Assembly (NCBI GenBank): GCA_031261785.1
Contig: JAISIZ010000034.1
Coordinates: forward strand, 62,001 to 126,000
Reading direction: 5' to 3'
Origin: Mediterranea sp. (in: CFB group bacteria)
GTDB taxonomy: Bacteria; Bacteroidota; Bacteroidia; Bacteroidales; Bacteroidaceae
Length of the DNA: 64,000 nucleotides
Made by a program: the position numbers and the translations under genes. The notes under the pieces are model-generated. The model was given only the letters and a program-made list of their open reading frames with translations, searched no databases and was not told the DNA's origin. Positions within the stretch are counted from its first letter, which is position 1. Every line of letters starts with the position of its first letter. This document shows, one piece after another, positions 58,262 through 64,000 of this stretch.

Positions 58262-59647
58262 ATGTTGAAACAAAAGACGCTGAAAGAGAGCTTTTCACTG
58301 AGTGGCAAGGGCTTGCATACCGGACTCGACCTGACCGTGACATTCAACCCCGCACCCGATAACCATGGTTACAAGATTCAACGCATAGACCTCGAGGGAC
58401 ATCCCACCATCGACGCCATGGCCGACAACGTGACCGAGACCACCCGGGGAACCGTACTCTCGCGCAATGGTGTCAAGGTCAGCACCATCGAACATGGCAT
58501 GGCGGCTCTCTACGCCCTGGGCATCGACAACTGCCTCATCCAGGTCGACGGTCCCGAATTTCCCATTCTCGACGGAAGCGCGCAATACTACGTACGCGAG
58601 ATCGAACGGGTAGGCACCGAGGAGCAAAGCGCCGTCAAGGACTACTACATCATCAAGTCGAAAATCGAGGTGCGCGACGATTCTACCGGCTCCTCCATCA
58701 TCGTCCTGCCCGACGAGAACTTCAGCCTCAACGTGCTGGTGTCCTACGATTCGGAGATCATACCCAACCAGTTCGCCACCCTCGAGGACATGGCCAACTT
58801 CAAGGACGAAGTGGCCGGCAGCCGTACCTTCGTCTTCGTGCGCGAGATAGAGCCGCTCCTCTCGGCCGGACTGATCAAGGGAGGCGACCTCGACAACGCC
58901 ATCGTCATCTACGAGCGCAAGATGTCGCAAGAGAACTACGACAAGCTGGCCGATGTCATGGGCGTGCCACACATGGACGCCGACAAGCTGGGATACATCA
59001 ACCACAAGCCGTTAGTGTGGCCCAACGAGTGCGCGCGCCACAAGCTGCTCGACGTGATAGGCGACCTCGCCCTGATAGGCAAACCCATCAAGGGACGCAT
59101 CATCGCCACCCGACCGGGACACACCGTCAACAACCGCTTCGCCCGCCAGATGCGGAAAGAGATCCGCCTGCACGAGATACAAGCTCCCGTCTATGACTGC
59201 AACCGCGAGCCGGTGATGGACATCAACCGCATCCGCGAACTGCTCCCCCACCGCTACCCCTTCCAGCTGGTGGACAAGGTCATCGAGATTGGCGCCAACT
59301 ACATCGTCGGCGTCAAGAACGTGACCGGCAACGAGCCTTTCTTCCAGGGACACTTCCCGCAAGAACCCGTCATGCCGGGCGTGCTGCAAGTAGAAGCCAT
59401 GGCGCAGACAGGCGGACTGCTCGTGCTCAACTCCATCGACGACCCCGAACGATGGTCGACCTACTTCATGAAGATCGACGGCGTGAAGTTCCGCCAAAAA
59501 GTGGTACCGGGCGACACCCTTATCTTCCGCGTGGAGCTGCTCGCGCCCATCCGCCGAGGAATCTCGACGATGAAAGGCTATGTCTTCGTAGGCGAGAAGG
59601 TGGTCTGCGAGGCCGAGTTCATGGCACAGATCGTAAAGAACAAATAG
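58262..59647 (+). CDS. lpxC/fabZ: Bifunctional UDP-3-O-acyl-GlcNAc deacetylase / 3-hydroxyacyl-ACP dehydratase
   Basis: Lpx[40 protein letters not shown]; Fab[38 protein letters not shown]. Confidence 0.96.
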   Translation: MLKQKTLKESFSLSGKGLHTGLDLTVTFNPAPDNHGYKIQRIDLEGHPTIDAMADNVTETTRGTVLSRNGVKVSTIEHGMAALYALGIDNCLIQVDGPEFPILDGSAQYYVREIERVGTEEQSAVKDYYIIKSKIEVRDDSTGSSIIVLPDENFSLNVLVSYDSEIIPNQFATLEDMANFKDEVAGSRTFVFVREIEPLLSAGLIKGGDLDNAIVIYERKMSQENYDKLADVMGVPHMDADKLGYINHKPLVWPNECARHKLLDVIGDLALIGKPIKGRIIATRPGHTVNNRFARQMRKEIRLHEIQAPVYDCNREPVMDINRIRELLPHRYPFQLVDKVIEIGANYIVGVKNVTGNEPFFQGHFPQEPVMPGVLQVEAMAQTGGLLVLNSIDDPERWSTYFMKIDGVKFRQKVVPGDTLIFRVELLAPIRRGISTMKGYVFVGEKVVCEAEFMAQIVKNK

Positions 59648-59700
59648 GAACCTGAGATATATTGAAACGAAAAGAAGAACTAAAAAGAAAGGAACGCACA

Positions 59701-60468
59701 ATGATAAGCCCTTTAGCATACGTACATCCCGAAGCGCGGATTGGCGAAAACGTGGAGATAGCGCCTTTTGTCTATATCGACAGGAACGTGGTGATAGGCG
59801 ACAACAACACCATCATGGCGGGAGCCAGCATACTCTACGGTTCACGCCTCGGCAACGGGAACACCATATTCCCCGGAGCCGTCATTGGCGGCATCCCGCA
59901 GGATCTCAAGTTCCATGGTGAAGAATCCACCGCCGAGATAGGCGACAACAACACCATCCGCGAGAATGTCACCATCAACCGCGGCACGGCAGCCAAGGGG
60001 CAGACCATCGTGGGCAACAACAACCTGCTGATGGAGGGCGCGCACGTGGCCCACGACATCCTGATAGGCAACCACTGCATCATAGGCAACTCCACCAAGA
60101 TGGCGGGTGAGGTAGTCATCGACGACAACGCCATAGTGAGCGCCAACGTGCTCATGCACCAGTTCTGCCGGGTGGGCGGATACGTGATGATACAAGGCGG
60201 ATGCCGCTTCAGCAAAGACATACCACCCTACATCATCGCCGGACGCGAGCCCATCGCCTTCAGCGGGATCAACATCATCGGGCTGCGACGCCACGGCTTC
60301 GCCAACGAGGTGATAGAGAACATCCACAACGCCTACCGAGTCATCTACCAAGGCAACCTCAACACTACCGACGCGCTGAAGAAGGTCGAGGACGAGTTCG
60401 AGAAGACGCCCGAGATAGGCTATATCATCGACTTCATCCGCGCCTCCGAACGCGGAATCATCAAATAA
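59701..60468 (+). CDS. lpxA: Acyl-ACP-UDP-N-acetylglucosamine O-acyltransferase
   Basis: MISPLAYVHPEARIGENVEIAPFVYIDRNVVIGDNNTI; hexapeptide repeats; GLRRHGFANEVIENIHNAYRVIY. Confidence 0.96.
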   Translation: MISPLAYVHPEARIGENVEIAPFVYIDRNVVIGDNNTIMAGASILYGSRLGNGNTIFPGAVIGGIPQDLKFHGEESTAEIGDNNTIRENVTINRGTAAKGQTIVGNNNLLMEGAHVAHDILIGNHCIIGNSTKMAGEVVIDDNAIVSANVLMHQFCRVGGYVMIQGGCRFSKDIPPYIIAGREPIAFSGINIIGLRRHGFANEVIENIHNAYRVIYQGNLNTTDALKKVEDEFEKTPEIGYIIDFIRASERGIIK

Positions 60469-60508
60469 GAGACAATACCAACAAAATAATATATAAAGAG
60501 AAAGAGTT

Positions 60509-61054
60509 ATGATATTCAGATTCACCATCATTTCCGACGAGGTCGACGACTTCGTCAGGGAAATACAGATCAATCCCGACGCCACATTCTTCGACTTCCA
60601 CGAGGCCATCCTGCAGTCGGTGGGCTACACCAACGACCAAATGACTTCCTTCTTCATCTGCGACGAAGACTGGGAGAAAGAAAAAGAGGTTACCCTGGAA
60701 GAGATGGACAATGACCCCGAGAAAGACAGCTGGATCATGAAAGACACCTCCATCAGCGAGCTGGTGGAAGACGAGAAGCAGAAGTTGCTTTACGTCTTCG
60801 ACTACCTGACCGAGCGCTGCTTCTTCATCGAACTGTCCGAGATCATCACCGGACACGACCTCGAAGGCGCCAAGTGCACCAAGCGACAAGGCGAGGCGCC
60901 CAAGCAAAGCATCGACTTCGAGGAGATGGCCGTCGCCAGCACCTCGCTCGATGTCGACGAGAACTTCTACGGCGACCAGGACTTCGACATGGAAGACTTC
61001 GACCAAGGCGGATTCGATATGGAAGCCGGAAGCGAAGAGAACAATGAACCGTAG
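60509..61054 (+). CDS. Plasmid pRiA4b ORF-3-like family protein with acidic C-terminus
   Basis: [58 protein letters not shown]; acidic tail [21 protein letters not shown]. Confidence 0.75.
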   Translation: MIFRFTIISDEVDDFVREIQINPDATFFDFHEAILQSVGYTNDQMTSFFICDEDWEKEKEVTLEEMDNDPEKDSWIMKDTSISELVEDEKQKLLYVFDYLTERCFFIELSEIITGHDLEGAKCTKRQGEAPKQSIDFEEMAVASTSLDVDENFYGDQDFDMEDFDQGGFDMEAGSEENNEP

Positions 61055-61994
61055 AGACGCGGCGTGCCGCGTCTCACCGTCCGCGAAGTCTCTTCTCGCG
61101 CTCATCGGCCCCACCGGCGTAGGTAAGACCGAGCTTAGTCTCCGCCTTGCCGAAGCGTTGCGCACCAGCATTGTTTCGGCCGATTCGCGCCAGCTATATG
61201 CCGAGCTGAAGATTGGCACCGCCGCGCCCACCCCCGAGCAGCTCAGCCGTGTGCCCCACTACTTGGTGGGCACGCTCCATCTCACCGATTACTACAGCGC
61301 CGCCCAATACGAGGAGGAGGCAATGGCGATTCTCGACCGTCTCTTCGCCACGCGTGACACCGTTGTCCTCACCGGCGGATCCATGATGTACGTCGACGCC
61401 ATCTGCCAAGGCATCGACGACATACCCACCGTCGACACCGAAACCCGGCAAACCCTGCTGAGGCGATACGAAGAAGAGGGCCTGGAGCGACTTTGCGCCG
61501 AACTGCGGCTGATGGATCCCGAATATTATCGGATAGTCGACCTGAAGAACCCCAAACGAGTGATCCACGCCCTCGAGATCTGTTACATGACGGGACGTAC
61601 CTATACCTCCTTCCGCATCCGGCAAAGAAAGGAACGCCCATTCCGCATCCTGAAGGTCGGGCTTTGCCGTCCCCGCGAGGAACTCTACGAACGCATCAAC
61701 CAACGAGTCGACCTCATGATGCGCGACGGATTGCTCGAGGAAGTCCGCTCCCTGCTCCCCTACCGCCATCTCAACTCACTCAACACCGTAGGCTACAAGG
61801 AACTGTTCAAATGCCTCGACGGCGAATGGACGCTTCCCTTCACCATCGAGAAGATCAAGCAGAACACCCGCATCTACTCCCGCAAGCAAATGACCTGGTT
61901 CAAGCGCGACGAAGAGATTCACTGGTTCCACCCCGAACAAGAGGAAGAGATCCGGAAATTGCTTGTTCGAAATGGAATCACCGTGCCCATTTGA
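61044..61994 (+). CDS. miaA: tRNA dimethylallyltransferase
   Basis: [45 protein letters not shown]; overlaps the previous ORF. Confidence 0.95.
   Translation: MNRRDAACRVSPSAKSLLALIGPTGVGKTELSLRLAEALRTSIVSADSRQLYAELKIGTAAPTPEQLSRVPHYLVGTLHLTDYYSAAQYEEEAMAILDRLFATRDTVVLTGGSMMYVDAICQGIDDIPTVDTETRQTLLRRYEEEGLERLCAELRLMDPEYYRIVDLKNPKRVIHALEICYMTGRTYTSFRIRQRKERPFRILKVGLCRPREELYERINQRVDLMMRDGLLEEVRSLLPYRHLNSLNTVGYKELFKCLDGEWTLPFTIEKIKQNTRIYSRKQMTWFKRDEEIHWFHPEQEEEIRKLLVRNGITVPI
61054..61075. repeat. GC-rich palindrome inside the miaA 5' end
   Basis: gagacgcggc-gt-gccgcgtctc, perfect 10-bp arms; encodes RRDAACRVS in miaA frame. Confidence 0.9.
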
Positions 61995-62020
61995 CCGTGC
62001 GAAAGACGACGGCCGGTAGG

Positions 62021-63007
62021 CTATTTCGCAAGTTCGCACCTCACCATCTTCCCCCACTCCTTCATGTCGACGTCTTTCCACCCGCCTTCGGACGAGGCCG
62101 AAGGCAGGAGCATAGAGCAGGTCTCGTTTTTATCGCTCACCGACCAAGTCACCCAACTGATGCCGCGGTCGCTCATCCATTGAAGCCAGCGTCCCCACTC
62201 CACGGGGTCGATGGGTCCGTCGCCCGAGGCTTCCATGGCGGCACATTCGGAGACGAAGAGAGGCAATCCCCGCGCGAGGGCGTAGTCGCCGCGGTCGCGC
62301 AACTCCTGCCGGTGCGTATTGGCGTAAAAGTGGAGCGTGTACATGATATTGTGTACACCCGCGAGGGGCGCGTCGGCCGCGATATGCACGTCCTGGTCCC
62401 AGTGCGGGCTTCCCACGAGGATGAGCGCGTCGGGGTCGACGGACCGGATCACGTTGATCACCTCCATGGAGTACGCCTTGACCGCGTCCCAACTATCGTG
62501 CACGGGTTCGTTGAAAATCTCGTAAATCACGTTCGGCACGCCCCTGTATCGAGTGACCATCTTCCGGAAGAAAGCCTTGGCCTCCTCGGTGCGTATGCCG
62601 TGGCTGTGCCAGTCGATAATGGCATAGACACCCTGCTCGATGGCAGCGTCGACCACCGCCTGCACGCAGGCCACGCCCCGCTCCGGCTCATCGATATAGG
62701 CGTGCGGCAGCTCCACCCCCATGGCGGCGCGCACCACCTGCGCCTGCCAGTCCTTGACCAGCCACTCCACCGACTTGGCGTTGTAGAAACGCGGCCAGAA
62801 GTTGTGCCAGCCATAGCTCACGCCGCGCAGCTGCACCTGCTCGCCGCGATCGTTCATCAGCCGCGTTCCCTCCACCACCAGCCGAGGTACAGGCTTGGTT
62901 TTCGCGTCGACGGTCTCTACGCTTATCGTCCGGCTTGCCATCGGCCACGCGCACGCCATCGCCACCACCACGGCGAATAGCCTTTTGATCATCTTCATCC
63001 TTCCCAT
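62021..63007 (-). CDS. Glycoside hydrolase family 5 (cellulase-fold) protein
   Basis: QLRGVSYGWHNFWPRFYNAKSVEWLVKDWQAQVVRAAMGVE, VIYEIFNEPVHDSW, LPLFVSECAAMEASG. Confidence 0.93.
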   Translation of the reverse strand: MGRMKMIKRLFAVVVAMACAWPMASRTISVETVDAKTKPVPRLVVEGTRLMNDRGEQVQLRGVSYGWHNFWPRFYNAKSVEWLVKDWQAQVVRAAMGVELPHAYIDEPERGVACVQAVVDAAIEQGVYAIIDWHSHGIRTEEAKAFFRKMVTRYRGVPNVIYEIFNEPVHDSWDAVKAYSMEVINVIRSVDPDALILVGSPHWDQDVHIAADAPLAGVHNIMYTLHFYANTHRQELRDRGDYALARGLPLFVSECAAMEASGDGPIDPVEWGRWLQWMSDRGISWVTWSVSDKNETCSMLLPSASSEGGWKDVDMKEWGKMVRCELAK

Positions 63008-63015
63008 ACTATCAT

Positions 63016-63062
63016 TTTTTAATTTTTAATTCTCAATTTTTAATTCCCAATTCCCAATTCCC
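63016..63062. repeat. Heptamer/nonamer-like aattaaaaattgagaattggg repeat at the esterase stop / GH5 start junction
   Basis: tttttaatttttaattctcaatttttaattcccaattcccaattccc. Confidence 0.85.
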
Positions 63063-64000
63063 TCCGAATCCACTCCTGCCACTCGTCCCACTGCTCCTGG
63101 TACCAGAAATGTCCCGTCTGGAGATAAAGGCTCAATTGCTTGGGCGCCGTGTCGGCGTTGTAGGCGGCATACATTGACGTTGGCGGGCAGACCTCGTCGT
63201 TGTAGCCGAAGCTGATCCATCCCGGGACACGCAGCTGTCGGGCGAAGTTCACCACGTCGTAATAGCGCGCCGTAGTCCGCTCTTTCTCCGTAGGCGTGCC
63301 GTAATAGAGAAAATAGTGCGGCCAGCCTGCGGCACGGTGCCGGAAGAAGCCCTCGTGGTCGCATAGGGCGGGATGCACGGCCGCGAAGAAGGTGACACGA
63401 CTGTCGAGCGCCGCCGTGATGATGGCCAGCGCCCCACCCTGGCTCGAACCGCTCACGCCAAGCGTATGCCCGTCGAAGGCGGGCAACGAGCAAAGATAGT
63501 CTACCGCCCGCAAGGCACCCACGACAACACGGTTGTAGTAGAAGGCGTCGCGATCGTCGCGACGGAACACCCAGTAGTTGTTCAGCGCGCCGCGGTTCAG
63601 GTCGTCGTACACGGCCCGCGGCATGGTGACGGGGATGCCGTGCACGCCCACCTCGAGCGTGATGGCCTGTCCGGGGGCGGTGTACGTGTCGCCCGAGTAG
63701 GGACGGACACCCGCTCCGGGCACACGGAGCAGCGCCGGATACTTGCCCTCGGCCTTGGGCACGCTGAGAATGCCAAAGAAACGTTCGCCAGCCGTCCGCG
63801 TATTGAACGACACCTCGTAGACGTTGTCCGTCTCCGTGCAGCGTTCGGGCAGCAGACGGGTAACGGGATTGAGCGGCGTAGCGCGTGCCCGCTCGAGCAC
63901 GCCCTCCCAGTAGGCGCTGAAGTCGGCCGGCAGCGTCGTCGCGGCCGCGATACGCTCGGGGGCGTAAGCGGCGGTGGCGAGGCCGGTATATGTACGGCCA
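63040..64000 (-). CDS. Acetyl xylan esterase (AXE1)-like protein, 5' end beyond window
   Basis: GVHGIPVTMPRAVYDDLNRGALNNYWVFRRDDRDAFYYNRVVVGALRAVDYLCSLPAFDGHTLGVSGSSQGGALAII; frame stays open through ADFSAYWEGV to the window edge. Confidence 0.85.
   Translation of the reverse strand, partial: GRTYTGLATAAYAPERIAAATTLPADFSAYWEGVLERARATPLNPVTRLLPERCTETDNVYEVSFNTRTAGERFFGILSVPKAEGKYPALLRVPGAGVRPYSGDTYTAPGQAITLEVGVHGIPVTMPRAVYDDLNRGALNNYWVFRRDDRDAFYYNRVVVGALRAVDYLCSLPAFDGHTLGVSGSSQGGALAIITAALDSRVTFFAAVHPALCDHEGFFRHRAAGWPHYFLYYGTPTEKERTTARYYDVVNFARQLRVPGWISFGYNDEVCPPTSMYAAYNADTAPKQLSLYLQTGHFWYQEQWDEWQEWIRRELGIGN

Noticed and set aside
60509-61054. Transposon passenger gene (pRiA4b ORF-3/IS1096 TnpR naming)
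   Set aside because: Family name is historical; no transposase or terminal inverted repeats around it, and it sits in an lpxA-miaA context.

Overview
This 64 kb window is a gene-dense, GC-rich chromosomal segment from a Bacteroidales-type bacterium. The taxonomic call is inference, based on -7 boxes of the TAnnTTTG type, fused LpxC/FabZ, TamL/TamB, an OadG/A/B pump and fimbrillin-like lipoproteins. Most of it is core or ordinary metabolic content: mnmA, a CusABC-type heavy-metal RND efflux operon, metY, an AddB-like nuclease, tamL/tamB, a MATE transporter, an M16 peptidase, a PPIase, rluA, fabG, a Na+-pumping decarboxylase operon, several glycoside hydrolases (GH20, GH2, GH10-like/DUF187, GH5) and a carbohydrate esterase, tRNA-Thr, serC/serA/DUF1015, purM, prfA, pyrF, lpxD/lpxC-fabZ/lpxA and miaA. 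Three observations stand out. (1) Three unrelated intergenic loci (about 1135-1270, 21340-21544, 48101-48355) each carry tandem arrays with a period of exactly 41 bp. Each starts at or within about 12 bp of an upstream stop codon and contains hairpins. Sequences differ between loci, and within locus 3 they are highly diverged, but the 41-bp spacing is preserved. (2) An AT-rich two-gene cassette (ABC/AAA-type ATPase plus a PD-(D/E)XK-like small protein, genes overlapping by 11 bp) is inserted tightly between purM and prfA and looks like an uncharacterised anti-phage or stress defence module. (3) At least three further dispersed-repeat classes occupy gene junctions: CACAGA-type long inverted repeats, GAAGAAT/AATTAAGAAT heptamer-like arrays that supply protein termini, and a GC palindrome inside the start of miaA. 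I ran no database searches; protein family calls come from motif recognition.
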